Below the pieces are notes generated by a model. It saw nothing but the letters and a program-made list of their open reading frames with translations. It was not told where the DNA came from and ran no database searches. Below, in pieces: positions 24,163 to 32,912 of a DNA stretch of 41,022 nt. The position numbers were made by a program, and so were the translations under genes. The stretch is from NCBI GenBank assembly GCA_904393845.1, contig CAJFNB010000005.1, positions 1-41,022 of the forward strand, in the 5' to 3' direction. Each line of letters begins with the position of its first letter. Positions within the stretch are counted from its first letter, which is position 1. Origin of the DNA: Alloclostridium intestinigallinarum. GTDB taxonomy: Bacteria; Bacillota; Clostridia; Christensenellales; UBA3700.

Positions 24163-24413
24163 TCAAAGTATAATCGGGGTGCGGCGGCTCGCCGCGGTGG
24201 AGCGCCACGCGCTCCTTTCCTCGTCTGACGCGCCTTCTCTGCGCCGCGTTTCAGCGATACTGCAAAACGGTAAAATTTTGTAAATTTATCCGCTCTTTAT
24301 AGTTATACAGTAGTGCGGAGAAGTCGCATCACGCTTTTGTATAGTTACTTCAAGGCATAATCAGGGTGCGGCGGCTCGCCGCAAGGCATAATCAGGGTGC
24401 GGCGGCTCGCCGC
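24163..24413. repeat. Three copies of a hairpin element related to the 18.9-19.6 kb array
   Basis: The exact 15-mer GCGGCGGCTCGCCGC occurs at 24181-24195, 24368-24382 and 24399-24413. The last two sit in a perfect 31-bp tandem duplication (24352-24382 and 24383-24413) that starts AAGGCATAATCAGGG. The first copy is preceded by a diverged version (TTACTTCAAAGTATAATCGGGG) whose start also matches bases just before 24352. AATCAGGG one base before the hairpin is shared with units of the array at 19.2-19.4 kb. The DNA between the copies (24196-24351) shows no supported gene. Confidence 0.8.
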
Positions 24414-24463
24414 CGTTCCACGTTGCCGAGAATGAGGGTATTTTTTTCGCCGCGACGCAAATA

Positions 24464-24490
24464 TTATCGCAAAACACTTTCATTCGGCGC
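24464..24490. repeat. Second copy of the 27-bp right end of the palindrome at 113-170
   Basis: TTATCGCAAAACACTTTCA followed by TTCGGCGC matches bases 154-180 with one mismatch. The left arm of the palindrome is absent here. The copy ends 25 bases before the M16 peptidase ATG and overlaps the likely -35 region. Confidence 0.75.
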
Positions 24491-24506
24491 ATAATTTGCA
24501 TATAAT
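24478..24506 (+). promoter_or_regulatory. Probable promoter of the M16 peptidase gene
   Basis: TATAAT (24501-24506) with a poor -35 TTTCAT (24478-24483) at 17 bp, the -35 lying within the dispersed 27-bp repeat. The expected transcript start (about 24513) is about three bases before the ATG at 24516, and no ribosome-binding site is present, so the mRNA would be leaderless. Confidence 0.55.
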
Positions 24507-24515
24507 ATAGTTATT

Positions 24516-25781
24516 ATGGAAAAGACATTATACACATTCGACGACGGCTTAAAGCTGGTGCATTGTAGAATAGACGGCGTATATTCCGCCTATCTGAGCG
24601 TTATGACGGGCGTGGGCAGCGGCAACGAAACGGAAGAAAGCAACGGCATATCGCATTGCGTGGAGCATATGCTTTTCAAGGGCACGGCAAGAAGGAACGC
24701 CTTTCAGATAAGCGAGGATATAGACAAGATAGGCGCGCAGATAAACGCCTTCACCTCGAAGACGGCGACCTGCTATTACACGACGGGACTTGCCGAGCAT
24801 CTGGAAGAGTGCGCGGACGTACTTTCCGACATACTTTTCAACCACACTCTGGACGAAGGGGAGCTGGACAAGGAGCGCAAGGTGATAGACGAGGAGATTT
24901 CCATGTCGGAAGACGACGGGTCCGACCTGTGCCTTGACAATCTTTCGGGCGCATACTTCGGTCCGCACCCCCTGGGGCGCACCATTCTGGGGCCGAGGAG
25001 CAACGTGGCGCGTTTCACAAGCGGCGATTTAAGGGAGTATATCGGTCGTAATTACGCGGCGGACAGCACGGTGGTGACCGTAGTGGGCAACGTGGAATTT
25101 GAAAGGGCGAAGGACGTTACGGCAAAGTATTTTTACGGAAGAATGGATAAAAAGGGCAGGGACTGGAAGGATAAGCCCGCCTCGCCCCATATGGGATATT
25201 CTTATACGGAAAAACCCGAACTTGAACAGTCGCACGTGGGAATAGCGTTTCCGTCGCTGCCGTACAAGCACGAAAAGGACGCCGTCCTGGCGGTGGTGAA
25301 CGCCGTTCTCGGCGGCAATATGAGTTCCCGCCTTTTCCAGGAGGTAAGGGAAAAGCAGGGGCTGGCGTATTCCGTGTTTTCCGCGCCTTCGACGTATATA
25401 AATAACGGATATCTGTGCGTTTATGCCGGGGTAAAGCCTTCCAATGCGCAAAAGGCGGTTAAGACGATCGCAAATCTGCTCAAAGGTCTGAAAGACAACC
25501 CCATTACGCAAAGCGAGCTGGACAAGGGCAAACAGCAGATAAAGACCGCCTATGCGCTTTCCGGCGAGAGTACGAGCGGCAGCGGCTCGCTGTTTGCGCG
25601 CTATGCGCTTTACACGGGCAAACTTTTCGACGCGCAGGAGGAGATAGCGCGCGTGGAGAGGGTGGGACTTGACGAAGCGAACGCGCTTGCGCTGGAAATA
25701 TTGAGTCCGCAGAAAGCCGCGCTCTCGTACGTCGGCAAAAAGTGCGGGAAAAACCTGCTCGAAATATTCAAAAATCAATAG
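24516..25781 (+). CDS. M16 family zinc peptidase (MlpA/YmxG-like)
   Basis: Insulinase/pitrilysin-family zinc protease, 421 residues. The inverted zinc motif HCVEH (47-51) and the downstream Glu at about 127 (VIDEEISMSEDD) are present, so it should be catalytically active. A second M16 domain follows (about 175-400) with QEVREKQGLAYSVFSAP, the substrate-binding Arg/Tyr region of the family. The single-chain, about 410-420-residue form matches Bacillus MlpA, also found downstream of pnp and ylxY. Substrates are unknown, probably peptides. The upstream region is repeat-rich and lacks a Shine-Dalgarno sequence. Confidence 0.93.
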   Translation: MEKTLYTFDDGLKLVHCRIDGVYSAYLSVMTGVGSGNETEESNGISHCVEHMLFKGTARRNAFQISEDIDKIGAQINAFTSKTATCYYTTGLAEHLEECADVLSDILFNHTLDEGELDKERKVIDEEISMSEDDGSDLCLDNLSGAYFGPHPLGRTILGPRSNVARFTSGDLREYIGRNYAADSTVVTVVGNVEFERAKDVTAKYFYGRMDKKGRDWKDKPASPHMGYSYTEKPELEQSHVGIAFPSLPYKHEKDAVLAVVNAVLGGNMSSRLFQEVREKQGLAYSVFSAPSTYINNGYLCVYAGVKPSNAQKAVKTIANLLKGLKDNPITQSELDKGKQQIKTAYALSGESTSGSGSLFARYALYTGKLFDAQEEIARVERVGLDEANALALEILSPQKAALSYVGKKCGKNLLEIFKNQ

Positions 25782-25859
25782 CCGCGGCGCCGCTTTTCCG
25801 CCGCGGGCGCGTGCGCGGCTATATCTTATATTTATATTTAAAAATAAACGGGTAATTCC

Positions 25860-25904
25860 TTGTATTTTCGCTCGTGCGTGTGCTATAATTTGTATATCAA
25901 ATTA
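25860..25904 (+). promoter_or_regulatory. ftsK promoter with downstream inverted repeat
   Basis: TTGTAT (25860-25865), 18-bp spacer, extended TGC-TATAAT (-10 at 25884-25889). TAATTTG (25886-25892) and CAAATTA (25898-25904) form a 7-bp inverted repeat with a 5-base spacer across the -10 and the transcription start, where an operator would be expected. No cognate regulator is recognised. The gap 25782-25859 holds only a GC-rich hairpin just after the M16 stop. Confidence 0.6.
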
Positions 25905-25920
25905 AAGCAGGGAGTATATC

Positions 25921-28900
25921 TTGGTGAAAAGAAAGGAGAATACGACTGAAAACACCGGTGCGGAAAATACGGCGGGCGGCTCCAAAAAGGAGATGAGCAA
26001 TTCCGTATTCGTCGGGCTTATTCTGCTCGGCATATCCGTGCTGTGTATGTTGATTTTATTCGGCGCTTTCGGAACGGCGGGGGATTACGTTAACAGATAT
26101 TTCTTCTTGGGAATTTTCGGATTTTCCTCCTACGGCATTGCCGTTGCGCTTTTTGTGGTTGCGATTTTGAAGATATTCCGCGTAAAGGTGAAAGTTTCCC
26201 TCGGCATGACCGCGCTCTATCTGGGCACGCTCGCCGTGGTGGTTATGATGTGCCACCTTGCCACCTCGTACGGCTACGCTTACCACGGCTGGGGCGGCTA
26301 TATTTCCGACTGCTACCTCAACGCGGACACCGCGGGCGGCGCGCTCTTTTCGCTGCTGGGATTTCCGCTTGTCATGTCCGAATTCATGTATATTTTCAGC
26401 ATGGTCATATTGGGACTTGTGGCGGCGGGACTTGCGGCGCTTATCGTAGTGTGCATGTTCAATCTGGACAAGATAGTCGCCGCGCGCAGGGCGAGCAAGC
26501 TGGGAAAGATAACTTCTTCCGACGAATATTCGCGCAGGGCGGAGGACGGATACCGCACCGTGGGCACGGATATGTACAACGGCACGGTTTCGGGTAAGAA
26601 GCTGGAAAGCACCTTCCGAACCACGTTCATCAACCACCCCACCAACGTAAAGCCCATAGACAAGCTGGCGGACGAAGAACAGGATATAATCGAGGACGAA
26701 CCCGTCCCCGACGTAAAACCCGTCGTGGATATGTACAGGAATATGGACAGCGCCAGCGCGCGCGAAGTGCTTTACGGCGACAGGGATTCCGCTCCCAAAC
26801 GCCCCGAACGCAGGAGTTTCACGCGCGACGACGGTATGCGTATGCTTTACGGCGACTATACCCCTCAGGACGATTCTCCCGCCGCGCCCGCGCAGGATAC
26901 GGGCAGGCGCTTTACCGGCGACGAATCCTTGTTCTACAACGAAACCAGGGAGCGCACGCGCCGTGAGAATATAGCGAAGCTGAACAGCGCTTCCGACGAC
27001 GAGATAGATAAATTCATCAGCAACGCGTTCCGCAGGGATAACGGCGCGGCGGAGGAGAACAAACCCGCCGTGGAAGACGCGGACGGCGAAAGGCAGCGTA
27101 TGCAGGATATGTCCGACCACAACGAGCGCGCGTTCGACGATTTCTCGCAGCTTTTCGGTATGAGGGTGGAAGAGCAGTCCAAACCCGAAGCGGTCAAGCC
27201 CGAGCCTGTAAAGCCCGAACCCGTGAAGCCGGAGCCTGTGAAGCCCGAAGCGGTCAAGCCCGAACCCGTAAAGCCGGAGCCGGTCAAACCCGAAGCGGTC
27301 AAGCCCGAACCCGTAAAGCCGGAGCCGGTCAAACCCGAAGCGGTCAAACCCGAACCGGTGAAACCGGAGCCTGTAAAGCCCGAGCCTGTAAAACCGGAGC
27401 CTGTAAAGCTGGAGCCGGTCAAACCCGTTTCCGCGAAAACAGAATCTTCCGCGCAGGCAAAGGCGGAAGAGGAGAAGGACGACGACGAACGCTGTTTCAA
27501 CGGCATACCGATATTCGTGCCCGAAAAGGCGGGCAAATATACTCCGCCCAAGCTGGAGCTTTTGGATAACTACAACGAAAACCCCGCGGGCGACGAGGAC
27601 TATATGACGATGACGGCGGAGCTGGAACGCACGCTCGAGGACTTCAAAGTGCCCGCGAAAGTGGTGAATATAGTAAAAGGTCCGGCGTTTTCCCGCTTTG
27701 AACTGCAAATGCCGCGTTCCATATCCGTGCGCGAAATTCCCAAGCTGGAAGAAGATATACGCGCGTGCCTTATGGTGGACAGCATACGTATAGAAGCGCC
27801 TATCCGCGGCAAAAACCTGGTGGGCGTGGAAGTGCCTAACAAGGTGAGGGGCACGGTGGGACTGAAAACCGTCGTCAATTCGCCCGAATTTATCCGCGCG
27901 GACAAGGACAAGGGGCTTTATTTCGCCCTGGGCAAGGATATCGACAATAATAATTATGTGTGCGACATCACCAAATTCCCGCACGCCCTGGTAGCAGGTT
28001 CGAGCGGTTCGGGTAAGAGCGTGTTCCTCAACTGTCTGCTGTGCAGTATGGTCTACAAGTATTCGCCCGACGATCTGAGGGTGCTGCTCATCGACCCCAA
28101 GGTGGTGGAATTCAAGCCTTACGAGGGTATGCCGCATATGCTGCTGCCCAAGGCGATTTCGGACGAGCATATGGCGATAAACGCGCTTAAATGGCTGGTC
28201 AACGAAATGGAATACCGCTACAATCTGTTCGGCGAAAATATGGTCAGCAATCTGAGCGAGTACAACGCGAAGAATCCCGGCAACAAGCTGCCAAGCATAC
28301 TGCTTATCGTGGACGAGGTGGGCGATATAATGACTTCACCGGTGGGCAGGGACTTCGAGCAGTACACCAAACGCCTGGCGCAGAAGGCGCGCGCGGCGGG
28401 CATAAGCATGATTCTTGCGACCCAGCGTCCTTCGGTGGACGTCATCACGGGTACGATAAAGGCGAACCTGCCTACGCGTATCGCGTTCGCGGTCACTTCG
28501 TCGGTGGACTCCAAGACGATACTCGATTCCCCCGGCGCGGAAAAACTGCTGCGACTGGGCGATATGCTCTACAAGGAGGGCAGTAAGCCCAATATGATCC
28601 GCGTGCAGGGCGCGCTCATTCTGAGCAAGGAGATATACGCCGTCGCAAACTATGTGAAGGAGCATAACAAGGCGCACTTCGACCCCGCCATAGAAAAGTA
28701 TATCTGCACGGTGGAAGAAGAAAAGCCCGCAAGCACTCTCTCCGACGTGGGCGAAACGCACGACGGCGCGATGGCGGAAGACCCTTACTTCGTGCAGGCG
28801 CTTAAATACGTGGTGGAAATGGGCTCGGTGTCCATCTCCCGCCTGCAAAGGGTGTTCAGCCTCGGCTACAACAGGGCGGCAAGGCTTGTGGACAAAATGG

Positions 28901-29010
28901 AAGCGAAGGGCTACGTCGAACCGCAGATTGCGGGCAAGAAGGACAGGGCGGTGCTTCTTACCATGGAGCAGTTCAACGAACTGTACGGCGGAGACGACAA
29001 GAACGGATAA
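25921..29010 (+). CDS. ftsK: DNA translocase FtsK/SpoIIIE
   Basis: Septal DNA pump that clears or segregates chromosome DNA at division or sporulation. The 1029 residues contain four membrane helices (about 25-190), a long variable linker with sixteen KPEPV-type repeats (about 421-500), then the alpha/beta motor with Walker A GSSGSGKS (693-700) and Walker B LLIVDEVGD (Asp798, Glu799), and ATQRPSVDVITG. A C-terminal winged-helix gamma domain (about 954-1023, with GYNRAARLVDKMEAKGYV) reads oriented DNA motifs. Walker B reads DEVGDIM where DELADLM is usual. The start is TTG at 25921 or GTG at 25924, both in reach of AGGGAG (25909-25914). The position between M16 and pgsA-recA matches Bacillus spoIIIE. 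Confidence 0.95.
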   Translation: MVKRKENTTENTGAENTAGGSKKEMSNSVFVGLILLGISVLCMLILFGAFGTAGDYVNRYFFLGIFGFSSYGIAVALFVVAILKIFRVKVKVSLGMTALYLGTLAVVVMMCHLATSYGYAYHGWGGYISDCYLNADTAGGALFSLLGFPLVMSEFMYIFSMVILGLVAAGLAALIVVCMFNLDKIVAARRASKLGKITSSDEYSRRAEDGYRTVGTDMYNGTVSGKKLESTFRTTFINHPTNVKPIDKLADEEQDIIEDEPVPDVKPVVDMYRNMDSASAREVLYGDRDSAPKRPERRSFTRDDGMRMLYGDYTPQDDSPAAPAQDTGRRFTGDESLFYNETRERTRRENIAKLNSASDDEIDKFISNAFRRDNGAAEENKPAVEDADGERQRMQDMSDHNERAFDDFSQLFGMRVEEQSKPEAVKPEPVKPEPVKPEPVKPEAVKPEPVKPEPVKPEAVKPEPVKPEPVKPEAVKPEPVKPEPVKPEPVKPEPVKLEPVKPVSAKTESSAQAKAEEEKDDDERCFNGIPIFVPEKAGKYTPPKLELLDNYNENPAGDEDYMTMTAELERTLEDFKVPAKVVNIVKGPAFSRFELQMPRSISVREIPKLEEDIRACLMVDSIRIEAPIRGKNLVGVEVPNKVRGTVGLKTVVNSPEFIRADKDKGLYFALGKDIDNNNYVCDITKFPHALVAGSSGSGKSVFLNCLLCSMVYKYSPDDLRVLLIDPKVVEFKPYEGMPHMLLPKAISDEHMAINALKWLVNEMEYRYNLFGENMVSNLSEYNAKNPGNKLPSILLIVDEVGDIMTSPVGRDFEQYTKRLAQKARAAGISMILATQRPSVDVITGTIKANLPTRIAFAVTSSVDSKTILDSPGAEKLLRLGDMLYKEGSKPNMIRVQGALILSKEIYAVANYVKEHNKAHFDPAIEKYICTVEEEKPASTLSDVGETHDGAMAEDPYFVQALKYVVEMGSVSISRLQRVFSLGYNRAARLVDKMEAKGYVEPQIAGKKDRAVLLTMEQFNELYGGDDKNG
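27181..27420 (+). repeat. 16 tandem 15-bp units encoding KPEPV/KPEAV in the FtsK linker
   Basis: Sixteen uninterrupted in-frame 15-bp units encode KPEPV, KPEAV and one KLEPV. The order of PV and AV units shows larger duplicated blocks. It lengthens the flexible cytoplasmic linker between the membrane domain and the motor. Copy number is likely to vary between strains. Confidence 0.95.
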
Positions 29011-29121
29011 CAAGACTGCCGCGGCTTGAAAGGCTGCGGCAATTCAGGTTGATAAAAAGGAAACGCGCGCGGCGGATTTTGCAAAAGCGGTTGAAAAGCC
29101 GCCGCGCGATAAAGAAAACAG

Positions 29122-30453
29122 ATGTCTGAAACAAGTAAGAAGTTGGGAGTAATCTCCCTGGGGTGCGATAAAAACAGGGTGGATACGGAAAACGCCCTGG
29201 CGTATTTTGCGGACGCGGGATACACCGCCGTTGCCGATTTGTCGGAAGCGGACGTCATTTTAGTGAACACCTGCGGCTTTATCGACCCGGCAAAGCAGGA
29301 GAGCATAGACGCCGTTCTGGAAGCTGTCGCATACAAGAAGAGCGGCAGGTGCAGGGTGCTGGCGGTAAGCGGCTGTCTTGCCCAGCGGTACGGCGCGGAT
29401 TTGCGGGAAGGTATTCCGGAAATAGACGTGCTCGCGGGCACGGAGAGATACGCCGACCTTCCCGCGGCGGTGGAAAGGGCGCTTGCCGGGGAGCGCGTGC
29501 AGCCGCTTACCAACGATATAAACGACAGAAGTTTTACAAGCAGGCGCGTGCTGACCACGCCCGCGCACTACGCCTATCTGAGGATAGCGGAGGGCTGTTC
29601 CAACAGGTGCACCTACTGCGCCATACCCTACATACGCGGAAATTACACCTCGCGCCCGCTCGAAGAGCTGGTTGCGGAGGCAAAGGAGCTTGTGGACGGC
29701 TGGGGAGTGAAGGAACTCATTCTCGTGGCGCAGGACGTCACGCGTTACGGCACGGACGGGGGACGCAAACAGCTTATCCCCCTGCTTGAAAGGCTGAGCG
29801 CGCTGGACGTGAGGTGGATAAGGCTGCTTTACCTGTATCCCGAACAGGTGGACGACGAACTTATAGATTATATCGCTTCAAACGACAAAATATGCAAGTA
29901 TGTTGACATACCTTTGCAGCATATAAACGATAAGATATTAAAGAGAATGGGCAGAAGGGTGAACGGAGAGCAAATCCGCGCGCTCGTGAAAAAACTGCGC
30001 GACAAGGGCATATTCACCCGTTCGACGTTCATCGTCGGCTTTCCGGGAGAGGGGGAAGAGGAGTTTGAAGAACTGCTCGCCTTTCTGAAAGAAGCGCGCT
30101 TTTACGCGTGCGGCTTTTTCGCCTATTCAAAGGAAGAGGGAACTCCGGCGGCGAAACTGCCCGGGCAGGTCGGCGCGCGCGTGAAGGCGGCAAGAAGAAA
30201 GCGCGCCTACGCCGTGCAAAGCGCGGTATCTGCCGAAGACAAGGAAAAACTTATCGGCAGGACGTTCGATACCGTGTACGAGGACATAGATTACGACAGG
30301 CAGACGTTCAGGGGCAGAACCGCGTTCCAGACGCCCGACGTGGACGGAGTGACGTATTTCACTTCAGGCGTGCCCGTGGACGCGGGCGGCGTGTACCGCG
30401 TGAAGATAACGGGCGTATGCGGGGAAGATCTTATCGGAGAGGTCGTGGAATAA
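29122..30453 (+). CDS. rimO: Ribosomal protein S12 methylthiotransferase RimO
   Basis: Radical SAM methylthiotransferase that modifies a conserved Asp of ribosomal protein S12. The 443 residues have the N-terminal cluster Cys residues 15 (GCDKNRVDTE), 51 (NTCGFIDPAKQES, the form typical of RimO rather than MiaB) and 85 (SGCLAQRY). The radical SAM motif is CSNRCTYC (159, 163, 166), and a C-terminal TRAM domain follows. All cluster ligands are intact. The ribosome-binding site is weak. The 111-base gap after ftsK holds a hairpin (29017-29041) without a T-run, so read-through from ftsK is likely. The stop overlaps the pgsA ATG by one base. Confidence 0.96.
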   Translation: MSETSKKLGVISLGCDKNRVDTENALAYFADAGYTAVADLSEADVILVNTCGFIDPAKQESIDAVLEAVAYKKSGRCRVLAVSGCLAQRYGADLREGIPEIDVLAGTERYADLPAAVERALAGERVQPLTNDINDRSFTSRRVLTTPAHYAYLRIAEGCSNRCTYCAIPYIRGNYTSRPLEELVAEAKELVDGWGVKELILVAQDVTRYGTDGGRKQLIPLLERLSALDVRWIRLLYLYPEQVDDELIDYIASNDKICKYVDIPLQHINDKILKRMGRRVNGEQIRALVKKLRDKGIFTRSTFIVGFPGEGEEEFEELLAFLKEARFYACGFFAYSKEEGTPAAKLPGQVGARVKAARRKRAYAVQSAVSAEDKEKLIGRTFDTVYEDIDYDRQTFRGRTAFQTPDVDGVTYFTSGVPVDAGGVYRVKITGVCGEDLIGEVVE

Positions 30454-31154
30454 TGGGAAAGATACGTATAAATTTACCTACTAAAATAACAATCGCAAGG
30501 CTTGCGCTCATACCGCTGATAGTCGTCGCCTACTGCCTGCAATCTCTGGCGGGCTGGGTGTGCGCCGTAACGGGCGTGCTGTTCTGGATAGCCGGCTGGA
30601 CGGACTTTTTCGACGGCTATATCGCGCGCAAGTATAATATGGTTACCGACCTGGGCAAGTTTCTCGACCCGATTGCGGATAAAATACTCGTAATCGTCGG
30701 ACTCGCCTTCGTGGTGGACGGGCAGTATTTCGCGGCAATCGGCATTCCCTACGTTGCGGTTATATGCAGTATAATAATAGTCGCGCGCGAATTTATCATA
30801 GGGCTTCTGCGCCAGATAGCCGCGCTCAAAAACTTCGTGATAGCGGCTGATAAAATGGGTAAGCTGAAGACGGTTGCAACGCTGACCGCGCTCACGACGC
30901 TGCTGTTTTCGCCCCTGCACGTCGTCATCACCTGGATAGGCTTTGTCGAACTTATCATCGCAACGGTGCTGACGGTGGTATCGGGAGTGCATTACATCTA
31001 TAAAAACCGCGGCGTGTTCGAAGAAGAGGATAAGGCGAACGGCGAAGCCTGCGGCAATGCGGAAAACTGCGCGGAGGACAATAAAGAGAATAACGCCGCC
31101 GCGGCGGCGGAGGGCGCGGAGATCGCACAAAGCGCCGATAAGGAGGGAAAATAA
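30453..31154 (+). CDS. pgsA: CDP-diacylglycerol-glycerol-3-phosphate 3-phosphatidyltransferase
   Basis: Membrane enzyme making phosphatidylglycerol phosphate from CDP-diacylglycerol and glycerol 3-phosphate. With the start at the ATG overlapping the rimO stop (TAATG), the protein has 233 residues; the frame is open further upstream but only inside rimO. The CDP-alcohol phosphotransferase signature is complete: Asp51, Asp54, Gly55, Ala58, Arg59, Gly68, Asp72, Asp76. Several membrane helices span about 10-185. After the last helix there is an unusual hydrophilic tail of about 45 residues rich in Glu, Asn and Ala, not normal for PgsA. Confidence 0.95.
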   Translation: MGKIRINLPTKITIARLALIPLIVVAYCLQSLAGWVCAVTGVLFWIAGWTDFFDGYIARKYNMVTDLGKFLDPIADKILVIVGLAFVVDGQYFAAIGIPYVAVICSIIIVAREFIIGLLRQIAALKNFVIAADKMGKLKTVATLTALTTLLFSPLHVVITWIGFVELIIATVLTVVSGVHYIYKNRGVFEEEDKANGEACGNAENCAEDNKENNAAAAAEGAEIAQSADKEGK

Positions 31155-31156
31155 AA

Positions 31157-31873
31157 ATGGTAGTGGAAGATCAGTTCAAAAATTATTGCATCATCAAAAC
31201 TTTCGGGTTGAAGCGTTCGGACATCGCGCCCTATCTCAGGACGGGAAACGTATCCGTCGACTACTCCGAAGAATGTCTTGACGGCACTATAAGGGTGCTT
31301 AACAACGACGCGGAGGAGACGGAATTCCAAGAAACGCTCGACGTGATAAAGCGCGCTTTCAAAGACAGGATATATTCCGACTGCGACAGTTCGCTTGCCA
31401 AAAAGCTGGTGGATACCTGCCGTGAAAATGGGATAAGGCTTATCGTGGCGGAATCCATAACGGGCGGCATGATATGTTCGTCACTGGTGGATATTCCCGG
31501 CGCGAGCGAAGTGCTTACCGAAGGGCTGGTGACGTATACGGACGCCGCCAAAGTAAGACGCCTGCACGTCAGACTTTCCACGCTGGAAAAGTTCGGCGCA
31601 ATATCCAAGGAAACGGCGGGTGAAATGGCGCACGGACTGCTGGAAAACCGCGACGTTGATCTGGGAATAGCCACCACGGGCTGCGCCGGTCCCGACAGCG
31701 ACGAAAAGGGCACGCCGGTGGGGCTTTCGTTCGTGGGCATCGCCACCAGAAAGGGCGGCGTGATATACCGCCTCAACCTGACGGGCGACAGAAATTATAT
31801 AAGAAGATGCGTAGCCAACGCGGCTATGTTCTATGCGCTTAAAAGCGCCGAAAACGGAGATAAGGAGAATTAA
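31157..31873 (+). CDS. cinA: CinA lacking its N-terminal domain (KH-like plus C-terminal amidase)
   Basis: Residues 75-238 are the CinA C-terminal/PncC-type nicotinamide mononucleotide deamidase domain, with AESITGG (98-104), TTGCAGPDS and GTPVG. The first 75 residues (IKTFGLKRSDIAPYL...) resemble the short KH-type linker domain that precedes the amidase in full-length CinA. The N-terminal molybdopterin-binding-like (COG1058) domain of about 165 residues is missing, and only two bases separate this gene from pgsA, so it was lost cleanly. The ribosome-binding site AGGAGGG lies about nine bases before the ATG. The pgsA-cinA-recA order is the Bacillus one. Confidence 0.88.
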   Translation: MVVEDQFKNYCIIKTFGLKRSDIAPYLRTGNVSVDYSEECLDGTIRVLNNDAEETEFQETLDVIKRAFKDRIYSDCDSSLAKKLVDTCRENGIRLIVAESITGGMICSSLVDIPGASEVLTEGLVTYTDAAKVRRLHVRLSTLEKFGAISKETAGEMAHGLLENRDVDLGIATTGCAGPDSDEKGTPVGLSFVGIATRKGGVIYRLNLTGDRNYIRRCVANAAMFYALKSAENGDKEN

Positions 31874-31875
31874 TA

Positions 31876-32889
31876 ATGGCAGCAGAAGAGCCTAAAAAGG
31901 GCAAGGAAAAAAGCGCTTTACTCGACGACGCGATATCCAAAATAGAAAAGCAGTTCGGCAAGGGCGCTATTATGAAGCTGGGCGACGGGCAGGTGGAGCC
32001 GGTGGAAGTCATCTCTACCGACTGTCTTACCCTCGACTTCGCGCTGGGAATAGGCGGTTTTCCGCGCGGCAGGATAGTGGAAATATACGGACCGGAATCT
32101 TCGGGTAAAACCACCGTGGCGCTGCACGCCGTCGCGTCCTGTCAAAGAAACGGCGGCACCGCCGCGTTCATAGACGCGGAGCACGCGCTCGACCCCGTAT
32201 ATGCGGAAAATCTGGGCGTAAACATACGCGAGCTGTACGTTTCCCAGCCCGACAACGGCGAACAGGCGCTGGACATAGCGGATATGCTCGTGCGCAGTAA
32301 CGCGGTGGATATAATCGTAATCGACTCGGTTGCGGCGCTCACTCCGCGCGTGGAAATAGAGGGCGAAATGGACCAGTCCACCGTGGGCGCGCAGGCAAGG
32401 CTCATGTCCAAGGCTTTAAGAAAGCTCACGGGCGTTGTGAACAAGGCGAAAACCTGCATCATCTTTATAAACCAGCTCAGGGAAAAGGTGGGCGTTATGT
32501 TCGGCAATCCGGAAACGACCACGGGCGGCAGGGCGCTTAAATTCTATTCGAGCATAAGGCTTGAAATAAGAAAGGGCGACGCGATAAAGAGCGGCTCGGA
32601 GATAGTGGGCAACCGCACCCGCGCCAAGGTGGTCAAAAACAAACTCGCCCCTCCCTTCAAGTCCGCGGAATTCGACATAATTTTCGGCAAGGGCATATCG
32701 GCAAACGGCTGTCTTATCGACGTCGCGCAGGAAAAGGGCGTCGTGGTAAAGACCGGCTCGTGGTTCAGCTATAACGGCGACAAGATAGGCCAGGGCAGGG
32801 AAAAGGCGATACAGTTCCTCGACGACAATCCCGAAGTGGCGGAGGAAATCAAGGGCAAACTCACCGAGATGATGAAGCCGCAGGCATAA
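31876..32889 (+). CDS. recA: Recombinase RecA
   Basis: ATP-dependent strand-exchange protein and co-protease of the SOS response. The 337 residues show Walker A GPESSGKTT (72-80), DAEHALDP, the loop L1 region (EGEMDQSTVGAQARLMSKALRKL) and loop L2 (FGNPETTTGGRALKFYSS). The acidic C-terminal tail is short compared with Escherichia coli RecA. AAGGAG lies eight bases before the ATG and two bases separate it from cinA, so it can be expressed from the pgsA-cinA transcript; I see no LexA-type box directly upstream. Two terminators follow. Confidence 0.98.
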   Translation: MAAEEPKKGKEKSALLDDAISKIEKQFGKGAIMKLGDGQVEPVEVISTDCLTLDFALGIGGFPRGRIVEIYGPESSGKTTVALHAVASCQRNGGTAAFIDAEHALDPVYAENLGVNIRELYVSQPDNGEQALDIADMLVRSNAVDIIVIDSVAALTPRVEIEGEMDQSTVGAQARLMSKALRKLTGVVNKAKTCIIFINQLREKVGVMFGNPETTTGGRALKFYSSIRLEIRKGDAIKSGSEIVGNRTRAKVVKNKLAPPFKSAEFDIIFGKGISANGCLIDVAQEKGVVVKTGSWFSYNGDKIGQGREKAIQFLDDNPEVAEEIKGKLTEMMKPQA

Positions 32890-32912
32890 CAGGCGTATAT
32901 CGGAACAAAGGC

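Noticed and set aside
24083..24283. 66-codon plus-strand frame in the repeat-rich gap
   Set aside because: It runs through the hairpin repeats, lacks a ribosome-binding site and has no recognisable features.
30108..30452. Upstream extension of pgsA inside rimO
   Set aside because: PgsA normally begins close to its first helix and the ATG overlapping the rimO stop is the natural coupled start.
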